From JAITVB01 sp031553805 (GTDB lineage: Bacteria > Bacteroidota > Bacteroidia > Bacteroidales > Rikenellaceae), in the NCBI GenBank assembly GCA_031553805.1, contig JAVBLC010000005.1, positions 248,001-312,000 on the forward strand: DNA of 64,000 bases, read 5' to 3'. This document shows positions 42,748 through 52,680 of the stretch, piece after piece (positions within the stretch are counted from its first letter, which is position 1; each line of letters opens with the position of its first letter). A program made the translations under genes and the position numbers. The notes beneath the pieces were generated by a model. That model ran no database searches and was not told the origin of the DNA. It saw only the letters and a program-made list of their open reading frames with translations.

Positions 42748-45700
42748 TTAGGGATTTCGTACGCAACGGGCACGGGCAAGGCCGGTTTTACCACTTAGAG
42801 CGCCCGCTTGCCAGGTAGCGGAATGATTACCGCTTGTCCATCTGGATAAATTATCCCATCCGAATACTATAATATTTCCGCCGAAATTATCGTAGCTCGT
42901 CCAGTAGAGAGCGTTGGTACCGGTATACAATCCTTCGGCCACCGCCTTGTTGTAATATGCGTTGCCTGTGTCGAAGTTACCCACCTCTACCTTGTCCCCG
43001 TCGTCCATCAGCATCCATTTGCCCTGGCCGGTTTTCGGGTCGGTGGTAGTTCCTTCGTAGTATGCACCGCAACCGGTCAGCACCGTGGGGGTGTAGGTGA
43101 TAGTGCCCACTCCATTAGTAGCGAGGGTACCCGCGTTATATCCTGCGGGAAGCCCCATGGCAGTAGCCCAGTCCATCATGGCAGATGGCGAGGTGGCGTC
43201 GTTCAAGGCCAGCAGACGGCCGGTGGCGAGCATCAGGTTAGGATACTGCTTGGTCGACCCCAACGCATGGTTGTAGTTCGTATACGGTGGCTCGGCAGCA
43301 GCAAAATTGACATCCTGGATGCTGGTAGCCGGGGTGATGGCCGAAACCGTTATCGTGGGTGAGGTCTCGCTGCCGTCGGCGGCGGGCGACCCCGCCCCCC
43401 ATATGAACACCGCATTCGAATTTGTTCCAAGAGGCGTTTTCGTTGCACGGATATACATATCCGGGAAGTATCCGGTCACCGTCAGTGCAGCGGTTCCACC
43501 CTGGCGGCCGTAAGAATCCGGTATGCCCACCACGCTGGTGATATGATAACCCACCTGGGTATAAAGATTGGTTTCTTGGGTAACCGCAGTACCGCTTGCC
43601 CCTCCATAGGCTATCGTTATGGTACCCGACCGGGTAGTGTTGCTCCATCCGTCCGAACTTATTTTCGGAATATCGATTCGCAACGTCTTTTCAGCCTTCG
43701 GCGAAGCCCCCATCGAGGCAGATGTTCCTACCAGGGTACCTCCTGACGTGGTTATGGTCCAGGATGTATTGGTCTCGGCCCTGAGAATAATGTAAGCATC
43801 GATCGCACCATTTACTTTCGTGCCCGTAAAGCCGACAGCAGTCCTGGATATTAGCCTGAACATGGGAATCTCCCCTTTGATCTTCACCACCTTGGGAGGA
43901 TAGAGGTTATCAGGGCTACGGAAAGTAACGTAAGCCACACGGTCATACGTATTGAGTCCATCGATCATCGTGAACGAAAAAGTCTGGTCGACGCCCGCGG
44001 TGCCAGTCCGTTTGGCGGTGGACGAGGAGATGAACGACAGGTCTCCACTAAAAGTGGCTTCCCAGTCAGTGTTCGTTGTGAACTTGAAATCACTCGTACT
44101 ACCGTCCATAACAAAAGTATATTCCTCCTCGACCTCCATGTACATATCTCCCTGCTTTATATTGATTTTCTGAACCTCAGACACATTGCCATAAGCATCG
44201 CTAACCTGAAATTCGTAAACACAGGAGCGCAAATAGAACGGTTCTCCGTGAGCTTCGTCGACGGTGACCGCCGTAGGCTGGAGTTTGAGCTCGGCAAACC
44301 CGCCGGTGTAAATCTTAGTCAAGGGATTGTCGCTCGCCGTAGTCAGAGACACGTCATACCCGCCACCGAACCTGGCTTTGAAAACGGTTGCATCGGCCGG
44401 TTCCCAGACCAAGAAGAACTTTTTGGCATCCGGCGCCTCTTTGGCTCCCTTGTAGAACGGGAAAAACACCTGATCGCTTGGCAAAACTTCGTTCCCGTCC
44501 TCGTCGATAATGCGGAGCGTGACGTTGCTGCCGATGCCCTGGGTCACGGCAACGGTCTTCCGCAGGCGGCCGGCGGTGAGGTCGATGTAGGCCGTGCGGG
44601 AAGCGCCCGTAGTGTTCTTTTCGATCGTCTTGAGCGGAATCGTGCCCAGGCCCGAAGCACCCGAGTAGGTGGTCTGCCCGCTCTGAAAACGGAGCCATGC
44701 ACCGGCGCCCGTCGGGTCGACGATCTCGCCTTTCCAGGCCACGCCCTGATAGTTGGGGTTATCGGTAAAAATATCCATCGAGAAATTCTGGATGTCGGCC
44801 GAAACGGTTTTCGGGCTTTCGCCCACACCGAGCATATACTGGCCGTTGAATTCGATGTCCTTGATCTTCGCTTCGTCGTAGTAGATGATGCGGGTGCGGA
44901 GGTTCGAGATCACGGTGTGGCTGTTGGCCGCCTCTTCCCTGGTGTCGTATCCGGGACCGGAGCACGAGGTGATGTAAACCACATACTTGTGGTTGCGCAG
45001 GATGGGCATATACTGGCCCTTGGTGCCGTTGGTGCCGTCGTAGGTGAAGTCGACGCGGTAAAAATACTCTTTATTGTCGCCGCTGTATTTGCCATGGATA
45101 ATCAGGTAAGTTCCGTCCTGGTTATCGGAATTCGTGATGGCCGGGGATTCGAGCAAATAGCCGTAAGCCACCCCGACTTCGGGATAACAGGGAAAATCCA
45201 CATCCCACCTGTAAGGGTTATACTTCACCCCTGTGATATTGGGGGTCTTGGGGGAAGGGTTGATGATTTGCCCGTCGTTAGAGCGCCAGTGGGGAGCAAG
45301 GTAATGTTCAAAATAACTGAGAGGCGCCAGCACTACTTCGTTGCAAAATGTCGTAGGATCATGAACACCCTGAGTATGCCGACAGGCGAATGTGAAATTA
45401 GTCGCCTGATTGTATACCTCGGCCCGGGCAAATGTACGGGTCAAGGAAATATTGTCGATGCGGCTGCCCGGGGCAATATTGATCTTGCCCGTTTCGCCAT
45501 ACATCGGATAGGACGCAAATCTTTCTTTTCCATTATCGTTGTTCAAATCGACGACCAGCTTTTCGAGAATCGATTTTTTCGTATCGCCCGGAGTCAGGCC
45601 GGCCAACACGGCATCGTAATCCTTCATCATACCGCTGCTGGTATTGATCAACAGCACAATGCGGCAATTGTTCGTCGCGGGCAGCATAGCCTTGAACGAA

Positions 45701-46065
45701 TATTTGATGTCGGTGCCGGCCGAAATATCGGTGATCGAACTGGCGGTAACACGCTTGATAAAGGTCTCGACCACATCCGACGGATTGCTGTCGTCAACGC
45801 TGAAGAGCAGGAGTTCGACGCGCAGAATACCGTCAAACTGCCTGTCCAAGCGGGCTTGCAGCTGGGCGAGGGTTTCGCCCTTGGTCGTGGGGTTTTGGAG
45901 GCCGGGGACGTTGACGGTGAGGGTCACTTCCGACTCCTGGGCGCCGGGGACGGGGGTTTCGCCCGGGCCGAAGCTTTCGGCCACGTTACACGCCCCCAGG
46001 GCCATCACGCCCGCCAAGGCCAGCGCCGCTGCGGCTTTTCTAATATTTCTCGACATGTATTTCAT
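42748..46065 (-). CDS. Very large fimbrial tip-like lipoprotein with FISUMP/lectin-like C terminus
   Basis: A 1105-residue exported lipoprotein (lipobox ALGAC, Cys26). The N-terminal 400 residues follow the fimbrillin pattern: ESEVTLTVNVPG, a conserved YPMYGETG segment after RFAS, and LTRTFARAEV. BACON-like beta-sandwich segments fill the middle (NTSWTITTSGGTLVG). The C-terminal 200 residues have the order YYNKAVAEGLY, WTSYDNFGGN and ARARCVRNP, as in FISUMP/C-type-lectin-like domains. It probably acts as a tip adhesin of a type V pilus, like Mfa3-Mfa5. It lies 59 nt downstream of a shorter protein of similar build. Confidence 0.8.
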   Translation of the reverse strand: MKYMSRNIRKAAAALALAGVMALGACNVAESFGPGETPVPGAQESEVTLTVNVPGLQNPTTKGETLAQLQARLDRQFDGILRVELLLFSVDDSNPSDVVETFIKRVTASSITDISAGTDIKYSFKAMLPATNNCRIVLLINTSSGMMKDYDAVLAGLTPGDTKKSILEKLVVDLNNDNGKERFASYPMYGETGKINIAPGSRIDNISLTRTFARAEVYNQATNFTFACRHTQGVHDPTTFCNEVVLAPLSYFEHYLAPHWRSNDGQIINPSPKTPNITGVKYNPYRWDVDFPCYPEVGVAYGYLLESPAITNSDNQDGTYLIIHGKYSGDNKEYFYRVDFTYDGTNGTKGQYMPILRNHKYVVYITSCSGPGYDTREEAANSHTVISNLRTRIIYYDEAKIKDIEFNGQYMLGVGESPKTVSADIQNFSMDIFTDNPNYQGVAWKGEIVDPTGAGAWLRFQSGQTTYSGASGLGTIPLKTIEKNTTGASRTAYIDLTAGRLRKTVAVTQGIGSNVTLRIIDEDGNEVLPSDQVFFPFYKGAKEAPDAKKFFLVWEPADATVFKARFGGGYDVSLTTASDNPLTKIYTGGFAELKLQPTAVTVDEAHGEPFYLRSCVYEFQVSDAYGNVSEVQKINIKQGDMYMEVEEEYTFVMDGSTSDFKFTTNTDWEATFSGDLSFISSSTAKRTGTAGVDQTFSFTMIDGLNTYDRVAYVTFRSPDNLYPPKVVKIKGEIPMFRLISRTAVGFTGTKVNGAIDAYIILRAETNTSWTITTSGGTLVGTSASMGASPKAEKTLRIDIPKISSDGWSNTTRSGTITIAYGGASGTAVTQETNLYTQVGYHITSVVGIPDSYGRQGGTAALTVTGYFPDMYIRATKTPLGTNSNAVFIWGAGSPAADGSETSPTITVSAITPATSIQDVNFAAAEPPYTNYNHALGSTKQYPNLMLATGRLLALNDATSPSAMMDWATAMGLPAGYNAGTLATNGVGTITYTPTVLTGCGAYYEGTTTDPKTGQGKWMLMDDGDKVEVGNFDTGNAYYNKAVAEGLYTGTNALYWTSYDNFGGNIIVFGWDNLSRWTSGNHSATWQAGALSGKTGLARARCVRNP

Positions 46066-46124
46066 CGCTTTCGCTCGTTTTCGTTTCGTTTCGTTTTGTT
46101 CGGTGTTTCAGGTGTTCGGCCGGT

Positions 46125-48854
46125 TTAGTGGTTGTCGCGCACGCAACGGATGGGGGCATACATCTCTTGTGCTTGAAAACTGTCTGATCCCGACAATATA
46201 TTAAGGACGCTCCCAACCCCCCAATTGGAACCATATTCAGAAGCGATTGTCCTTCCTCGAATGCCAAACGCATCCAATGCATTCATATACCGACCAGCGG
46301 ACGATCCCAACAACGACGGCGATCTGTCTATGTCATACTGATTTACCATTGTTTTAGGGGGACTCTCCGTATCTCGGTATCTGTAGAACACTCCGCTGGG
46401 CGGGAGAAACACGATGTTGGCAGGCGTATTGGTCATGGAAACTCCGGCACCCTCGGGCGTCCAATCGAAAGAATCGATCCCCCATCCCAAAAAGACTCCT
46501 TTCTGATGGCGGTAATCGCCGTTCGGCCAAGCCGAGAATGGAGTACCTACATTGAGTGGCATCCATGGAGCCACTGCCTGAGGATAAGGATAGCCTATTC
46601 TATAACGATCAAGATCTCCATTCCAAATCCAAAATTTGTTACCTTCTGTTCTGTAGCTTTCCTCAAACAAGAACAACAGTTCCCAGAACGTCGGCATCCG
46701 CCAATCGGCCCCGGAAGGGGTCCACCCCTTGCTTTGCATATAGCGGCAAATGTCGCCCTTGCCGGCCGTAGCGTCGTAGCCGACGCCCGGATAAGCCTCC
46801 ATCATGTGGGAATAGTTCTGATGGGCAGTACTGAATGGCACAGCAGGAGGTGTTACCCGCGGGATACCATAAGTCGACATCGCCCCCCGTGGACCGGTAT
46901 ACTCGGTCGGATAGAAAACATAATCCGTGGCAGGGAGTACGTCGTCATTCCATGTATTTTCTGCCACCCCAGCCGTATTTGGATTGATGCCGATCAGGCT
47001 TCCCCAACGGAAGAAGATCCCCTGCTGGTCGGGGTAGTCGGCAAATTGCAGGCGCTCAGGATCGCTCGGGTGGCGAATGATGTTGACCTTGGCAAAACGC
47101 TGGGCCACAGGCGTGCGGAGAACGATCTCCTGCTCGATGTCAGGGTAATAGCCGGCGGGATCCCAATAGCGCAGGGTGACTTTCTCCTCGTAAAGCTCAT
47201 AATTCTCTTCGACCACGTCGTTACGCACGCCAAAGATGGTCTTGGTGTTACCCGAGGGGCCACCCGAGTCCTTCAGCAGCAGAGAGATGGCTTTGGCCGC
47301 ATTGGTGCCCGGTTTGATCTCGACCCGCCAGTCCGTGACCGCCGTCACGTTGAACGAATGCGTCTTCCCGTGCATGGCATAGGGGCTATCGGCATCGGTC
47401 GTCAACCAGGTCGTGGAGAGCTGGGTTACTTTGAATTTGTAATTGATGTTGCCGGCGGTAATGATAATATAGTCGCTTAAACCCGAGCTGCTCCAAGGCA
47501 TCGTCACAGTCAGCGTCATCGAACCCGTTCCGGTGCCGGTAGCCGTGATCGTGGCGGGAGACCAACCTCCAAAGGTAGTGAGGAATGTGCCCGGACTATA
47601 GCGCAATCCCGACGGGTGGGCGCCGTCGGCGCCGTCGTAGTTGGTCGTGGCGGTGATCGTGAACGTACCTCCCTCCCTGGGCACCAATTTTTCGTCGATC
47701 GAAAGCTTGAGCCAATACTGGCGGTCGAAGATCACTTGCTGCTCGGCCAGGTCCCACGGGGTGATCACCGCCGAAAGGGTCACGGCGCCCATATAGGCGT
47801 CGAGGGCCGTGGCGGCGCCCGGGCCCGTCACGTCCTGGATCTCGATGTCGTAGAGGTGATTGCGCAGGATGTCCTCGGAAATATTGGTCGAGGCGTTGCC
47901 CACGCTCTTGATGTCCACGCGGTAGTAGGTCGTCACGCCCGAATTGTTGTAGTCGCCACCCACGACGATGGCCGTGGCTTTGAGGCGGTCGGCCTCTGTA
48001 CGGCCCGGCGATTCGAACGTGTAGATACTGCGCAGCACTTCGCCACGGGCATCGTTGCCGTAGTCGGCGGCAAAATAGACGGTCGGCTCGAGGATCGGAT
48101 CGCCCGTGGGGTTACCCGCCGGCACACCCGCCGTAGTGGCTTTGGCGGTATTCCAACCGCTGAAATCGTAGGGGATGTAGCCCGACGTCTTATAATTGAA
48201 GATCGAGGCGTTGATCAGCTTGAATTTAGTGACCGGAACGCTGCCTTTCACCCGCACGTCGAGGCGTGCCAGCATCCGCACCAGGGGGATGTTGTCGAGT
48301 TCGTGGTTGCTGTCGGTAATGATCTCACCCGAGGTTTTGGCATACATCGGAATGGCTTTGAAAGACAACGAGCCGTTGTTCTTGGCCGGCCATTCATTGG
48401 CGCTCGTGGCGGTGAGTTTAGCCAAGGCATCTTCCAATTTATCGGAGTGCACGATGCCCGAGTTGTTGAGTTCAGTCTGGCCGTTGACCAGGATCACAAA
48501 GACCTGTTCCCGCAGGTATTGGTAAGCCGTAGCCGAAATTTTCACCAGCGCGTCCTCCACGGTGCGCGTCACGGCCCACGGATCGTAGGTGTAACGGTAA
48601 TCGCCGTGGCTATCCTTGACAAAAGCCAGCACGTTGATCGTCGAGATCATCGACTCGTCGGCCCCGTCGGCGCTCAGGGCGCGTGTGGCGGCTCCGTTGC
48701 GCATATCGGCCGGCAATTCGACCTCGAATGACATTTTTACTTGGTTGCCCTCCACCGGAGCGGGAACATCCGGCTTATGGAAATCTTCCGTAACACAGGA
48801 AGAAATCGGTGCGAGAAGCAGAAAGAAAATGGCGGATAACAGAACTCTTTTCAT
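46125..48854 (-). CDS. Large fimbrial tip-like lipoprotein with FISUMP-like C terminus
   Basis: A 909-residue lipoprotein (lipobox APISSC, Cys20). Residues 40-400 have the fimbrillin layout (VKMSFEVELPADMRNG, IPMYAKTSGEI, LVRMLARLDVRVKG, LRNHLYDIEIQDV). Beta-sandwich segments follow (YWLKLSIDEKLVPREGGTF). The C-terminal third has CRYMQSKGWTPSGADWRMPT, a FISUMP-type block, and ends APIRCVRDNH. It is probably a second tip or adaptor subunit. The gap to the FimB/Mfa2 gene is 30 nt. Confidence 0.8.
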   Translation of the reverse strand: MKRVLLSAIFFLLLAPISSCVTEDFHKPDVPAPVEGNQVKMSFEVELPADMRNGAATRALSADGADESMISTINVLAFVKDSHGDYRYTYDPWAVTRTVEDALVKISATAYQYLREQVFVILVNGQTELNNSGIVHSDKLEDALAKLTATSANEWPAKNNGSLSFKAIPMYAKTSGEIITDSNHELDNIPLVRMLARLDVRVKGSVPVTKFKLINASIFNYKTSGYIPYDFSGWNTAKATTAGVPAGNPTGDPILEPTVYFAADYGNDARGEVLRSIYTFESPGRTEADRLKATAIVVGGDYNNSGVTTYYRVDIKSVGNASTNISEDILRNHLYDIEIQDVTGPGAATALDAYMGAVTLSAVITPWDLAEQQVIFDRQYWLKLSIDEKLVPREGGTFTITATTNYDGADGAHPSGLRYSPGTFLTTFGGWSPATITATGTGTGSMTLTVTMPWSSSGLSDYIIITAGNINYKFKVTQLSTTWLTTDADSPYAMHGKTHSFNVTAVTDWRVEIKPGTNAAKAISLLLKDSGGPSGNTKTIFGVRNDVVEENYELYEEKVTLRYWDPAGYYPDIEQEIVLRTPVAQRFAKVNIIRHPSDPERLQFADYPDQQGIFFRWGSLIGINPNTAGVAENTWNDDVLPATDYVFYPTEYTGPRGAMSTYGIPRVTPPAVPFSTAHQNYSHMMEAYPGVGYDATAGKGDICRYMQSKGWTPSGADWRMPTFWELLFLFEESYRTEGNKFWIWNGDLDRYRIGYPYPQAVAPWMPLNVGTPFSAWPNGDYRHQKGVFLGWGIDSFDWTPEGAGVSMTNTPANIVFLPPSGVFYRYRDTESPPKTMVNQYDIDRSPSLLGSSAGRYMNALDAFGIRGRTIASEYGSNWGVGSVLNILSGSDSFQAQEMYAPIRCVRDNH

Positions 48855-48884
48855 CGGTATGCGGCTTTGTAGATCGTACTTGGG

Positions 48885-49829
48885 TTAGAAAGTAGGTTTA
48901 ACAGGCTCGTCGCCCCAGGTGGCCAACGTCACCGAAACACCGACCGACTTGAATTCGACCATGATCGAGATCAGGTCGTGGCGGCCAGAGGTAAGCACGA
49001 TGTTGTTGTCCTGCAGGAATTGTTTCAGGTTGACGGTATAAATGATCTCCCCCGTCGAGGGGCGTCTTATGTTGATCAGTATCGGATTGTCGTTCAGGAA
49101 AAGGGGAGTATGGAAAGTCGTGGCGGCCACCGCTCCCGAATTGGTCATCGCAGTGCGCGCCAATTGGTCGTATTTCATGGTCCCAGACATTGTCTGCATA
49201 TTGAAGGTGTAGCCCTGCGAAATCGAGGTAAGTTCGATTCGGGGAAGGTTGTTCGGTTGTGAGCCTTCATCGACGAAGCCTTTCACATAGACTTCGATGG
49301 TTTTGTGGGCTCCGGTAAAATCGATCACCTCGTCGACCGTCCCTTGTTCGGGGATCGTGAGGTAGTAGGCGTCGGTCAGGGGATTGGTCATGTTTGAGAT
49401 CCGGGGTGCATAGTGCAGCGGATCGCCGTTTTCAGCGACACCCGACGTGCAAAGGGTGTGGAATGCCGTAGCGTTCGATACTAAGGTGCTTCCCGCAGTC
49501 AACTGGCAGATGTCGGTCAACGGCGTGACGTTGCCCCAGCACACGATCCGGTAAGTACCCGGAGCGAGTTGGAACCGGATCCCCTGGAAGTTGTTCAACT
49601 CCTGCTGGGTAACCGATTTTCGCGTGACAAAACAGCCGTACTGATCGAATACGAACACATCGACGCTTCCGATATTCTGCTGGAAGATATCAACCGAATT
49701 TATGCTCATATACCGAAAACTCAGGATCACGTTCTCGAGCGGCGGACAGTTGTCGCGGTCGTCGTTGATGAGGCTGCAACCGGTGCATGCCATCAGCAAT
49801 GCCAAAATACCTGCGTGGAAAAATTTCAT
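48885..49829 (-). CDS. FimB/Mfa2 family fimbrial anchor lipoprotein
   Basis: A 314-residue lipoprotein (lipobox MACTGC) with the family N-terminal pattern CSLINDDRDNCPP, an IGSVDVFVFDQYGCFV strand, and the late LKQFLQDNNIVLTSGRHDLISIMVEF block. FimB/Mfa2 proteins anchor the pilus in the outer membrane and limit its length. The ATG at 49829 is used because it gives a proper lipoprotein signal. It follows the major fimbrillin gene by 97 nt. Confidence 0.9.
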   Translation of the reverse strand: MKFFHAGILALLMACTGCSLINDDRDNCPPLENVILSFRYMSINSVDIFQQNIGSVDVFVFDQYGCFVTRKSVTQQELNNFQGIRFQLAPGTYRIVCWGNVTPLTDICQLTAGSTLVSNATAFHTLCTSGVAENGDPLHYAPRISNMTNPLTDAYYLTIPEQGTVDEVIDFTGAHKTIEVYVKGFVDEGSQPNNLPRIELTSISQGYTFNMQTMSGTMKYDQLARTAMTNSGAVAATTFHTPLFLNDNPILINIRRPSTGEIIYTVNLKQFLQDNNIVLTSGRHDLISIMVEFKSVGVSVTLATWGDEPVKPTF

Positions 49830-49926
49830 AACGTAAGGTTCTATTGCAAAAATGAAGAAAACCAAAAAATTGGTAAGGAACGGGAGAGCGCCTGCCAGGG
49901 CAAGCCCTCTCCCGTGTTTAGAAAGA

Positions 49927-51075
49927 TTAGAGTGTCGGTTTCACGCCCTGTACCTCCCAGTTGCCCAGGGTAACTTTCACGAGCAGGTTGATTTCACCCA
50001 GTTCCGGATCGGTGGTGATGTCATCCAGACCGAATTCGAAAGCGCCGGCAGCTACTTTGTAGATCTTACCTGCATCGAAAGAGGTGATGGGCACCAACGT
50101 AGTGGCATCTTTGAACCCTTTGATGGTCAGGTAACCGTCGGTTTCGGTGTAAGAGTAACCCGATTCGCAAACGATGTCGGTCAGGTGGATCACGATGTGC
50201 GGGATCAGGGTAGCGTGGCCGAAGAGGTTGTAACCCCAAACCTTGCCCGAACCGGCAGCAACGGTACCGCTGACATCAGCACGGCCGGTCGGCGAGTACG
50301 AGTTGCACAGGGCCGGCACCGAAGTCGAGGGAATCATCGTGGTGTACGGAGCGATCGTGGAAACGTAGTTTGCGTGAACCGATCCACCGAAGTGAAGGTC
50401 CCCGGCTACTACGTCGCCATCGAGTTGCTTCTGCAGGTAGATGTTGTTCATATAGATACCCTGCACCTTGTAGCTCACGATGTGGCTGTTGGCCTTGAGT
50501 TTCATGTCGGTCAGTTCGACACGTGCGGCCAACGGCGTCGGAGCCACGACGGTCTGGTAGTCGTTGCCCGAGATGAGGGCAAACGCAGCGGCGTTCGTAC
50601 CATAGAGCACAACAGCGTCAAGGTTGCCGGCAGCATTCGACTGGGTAGCCACGCCGAGGGCTTTGTCCTTTACCTGTACGAACGAACCCGAAGAATTCAG
50701 GGTAACGCCGGTAGGAACGTTGCCAACCACATATACCTTGTCGGCATTGGCCGGGATACCGGTGATGTTTACACCCGAACCGCTGGTCAGCGCAGTCAGG
50801 TTGATCTTCTTGCCAGGCAGGTCAGTAGCAAAAGAACCGATCGAATAGTGGTCTACAATCATGTTCGTTGCGTTGGCCACGAAATAGATTTCGCCGCTGG
50901 TGAAAGCATAAGCCTGGACACCCATCGAAGCAAATTCACCCTTGGTTTCGAGTTGCTCGATTTTCATGCGGATGTTCTTGCCCGAATCGCCGTTGTCGGA
51001 ACCGTCATCGGTCTTGGTGCAGCCTACGAAACCCACCAACAGGGCCATCGCTGCGATCGAAAAAAGTTTTTTCAT
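49927..51075 (-). CDS. Mfa1-like major fimbrillin (pilus shaft subunit)
   Basis: A 382-residue lipoprotein precursor (lipobox GFVGC, Cys19) with an acidic spacer, then the fimbrillin N-terminal domain (IRMKIEQLETKG, VYVVGNVPTG, ARVELTDMKLKANSH) and C-terminal domain (KVWGYNLFGHATLIPHIVIHLTDI). Type V pilins are polymerised after proteolytic removal of the N-terminal strand, with donor-strand exchange. The ATG at 51075 gives the expected signal. A 73-nt T-rich gap separates it from the DUF3868 gene. Confidence 0.88.
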   Translation of the reverse strand: MKKLFSIAAMALLVGFVGCTKTDDGSDNGDSGKNIRMKIEQLETKGEFASMGVQAYAFTSGEIYFVANATNMIVDHYSIGSFATDLPGKKINLTALTSGSGVNITGIPANADKVYVVGNVPTGVTLNSSGSFVQVKDKALGVATQSNAAGNLDAVVLYGTNAAAFALISGNDYQTVVAPTPLAARVELTDMKLKANSHIVSYKVQGIYMNNIYLQKQLDGDVVAGDLHFGGSVHANYVSTIAPYTTMIPSTSVPALCNSYSPTGRADVSGTVAAGSGKVWGYNLFGHATLIPHIVIHLTDIVCESGYSYTETDGYLTIKGFKDATTLVPITSFDAGKIYKVAAGAFEFGLDDITTDPELGEINLLVKVTLGNWEVQGVKPTL

Positions 51076-51148
51076 TTCGTAAAAGTTTAATTGGTTAAAA
51101 AAAGTTAAAAAAAGTGTGTAAAAATTGGTTATTATGTTTGTTGATTCT

Positions 51149-52672
51149 CTATCTGTTGTTGAGCTCGTTGAAATTATCGAGGGCTTCGGGATTGCCTTCG
51201 GCGCGTCCCTGGGCAAAACATTCGGAGGCCTTGCGCCGGTCGCCCTGCAGGAAGTAAAGTACCCCGAGGTTGTTGTAATAGGCGGCGGTCTGCTGCCGGA
51301 TCCGCCCCAGGTAACGGAGGGCCGAGGAGGTGTCCTTGCGGCTGAGGGCCGACGCGGCGGCATTCAGGTTGGCCACATCGCTCTGCGGGAAAACCCGGGC
51401 GGCGGTTTCAAACACAGCATTAAACTGGTTCGACCCCTTTTCGTAAGTCTGCGCAATGAGGAACATCTCGTTCAGGCTGAGGCTCGACGGATGGGTTTTA
51501 ATCACCTCTTTCCCTTTTTCGACGGTGAAGGGGAGCACCGTATAGCTCAGTTCGTAATCCGACCGGCGCAGTTGCGGGTAGAACTGGTCGAACAACCCGC
51601 GGTAGGTTTGCCCGCCGTCGAGGGCTTTCAGGCGGTTTTCGCGCTGGTCATAGTTCCCGCCGCCACGAATGATTGTCAACACGTTATACTTGTCGTACAT
51701 CGGCGAAACGCTGACCAGGCTGTCGAGCGTGTACCAGTCCTCGCCGAAGCCGCGGACAGAGAACATCGATTCGGGCAGCCCGTAGAACGTCTGCAGGTGA
51801 TCCTTCAAGGCGCGTGCCCGACGTTCGGACAGCACCTGGTTCGACTGGTAGTTACCCTCGGGCGATGCATAGCCTTCGATCGTAATGCCGATGATCGTCG
51901 CGTCGGGATTACTCTTCACCATGCCGATCATTTCGTGAATCTTGTTCAGTTCAAACCGATTGTTCATGAAGTTGGCCTGAATGACCGACTGGCCGACCGG
52001 GAAGTCCAGGTAGGCTTTTCCCGATTCGCTGCGCATCTTGATCTTTTCGACCTCAGGAACGACATAGCTCACCGCCAGCTGGGGCACGTATTGCGAAACG
52101 CTGGAAGCTGCCGGTGCAACCGGAGCTACCGGAGCCGCCGGACGAACGCCTCCCTCGAGGTGACGGGCCAACAACTCGAACGACATCGGAATCACCAAAC
52201 CGTTGCATTCGCATTGGTCCTCACGCAGTTTGAACTCGGATTCCGACATCCACGGCTCGTAAGGAACCGCTACGCGGTAGCGGTGAACATCGCCCGGCAA
52301 ACCGGGGGCATTGATCACCAGCTGGATGCCCTCGATCTCCTTGTCGAGCGCCTGTAGCCTTTTGTATGACTTGCGACGACCTTTGCCGTTGATCAGCACA
52401 GCGGGCAACTCCATCGAAAAATTGCTCGATTGCAGCACCGGTGTCAGCAACACGAACGACTGGGCGGGGATCATCGTCCCGTTGAGGCTGACTTCCATCT
52501 CCACCCGGACCGAATCGCCATCGAGTTCGAATATCCCCTGGCGAACGCCGATACGCTCCTGGCCCATCGCCCCGGAGGCGGACAACACCAACAGGCACGC
52601 CAAGGCGCAAGCGCCGAGCTTCTTTTTACCTGAAAACAAAACTGCCGGTGTGATATATTTACGCACTTTCAT
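51149..52672 (-). CDS. DUF3868/OmpA-like/TPR outer membrane protein
   Basis: A 507-residue exported protein (signal ending SASGAMGQ). Residues about 38-160 fit DUF3868 (GDSVRVEMEVSLNGTMIPAQ). An OmpA-like peptidoglycan-binding region follows (IEGYASPEGNYQSNQVLSERRARAL, split across strand and helix), then a helical TPR-like C terminus (ALRYLGRIRQQTAAYYNNLGVLYFL). DUF3868 and DUF3575 proteins are regular partners of fimbrillin genes in Bacteroidales and may anchor or assemble the pilus. It is 8 nt downstream of the DUF3575 gene. Confidence 0.85.
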   Translation of the reverse strand: MKVRKYITPAVLFSGKKKLGACALACLLVLSASGAMGQERIGVRQGIFELDGDSVRVEMEVSLNGTMIPAQSFVLLTPVLQSSNFSMELPAVLINGKGRRKSYKRLQALDKEIEGIQLVINAPGLPGDVHRYRVAVPYEPWMSESEFKLREDQCECNGLVIPMSFELLARHLEGGVRPAAPVAPVAPAASSVSQYVPQLAVSYVVPEVEKIKMRSESGKAYLDFPVGQSVIQANFMNNRFELNKIHEMIGMVKSNPDATIIGITIEGYASPEGNYQSNQVLSERRARALKDHLQTFYGLPESMFSVRGFGEDWYTLDSLVSVSPMYDKYNVLTIIRGGGNYDQRENRLKALDGGQTYRGLFDQFYPQLRRSDYELSYTVLPFTVEKGKEVIKTHPSSLSLNEMFLIAQTYEKGSNQFNAVFETAARVFPQSDVANLNAAASALSRKDTSSALRYLGRIRQQTAAYYNNLGVLYFLQGDRRKASECFAQGRAEGNPEALDNFNELNNR

Positions 52673-52680
52673 GGTCTTTC

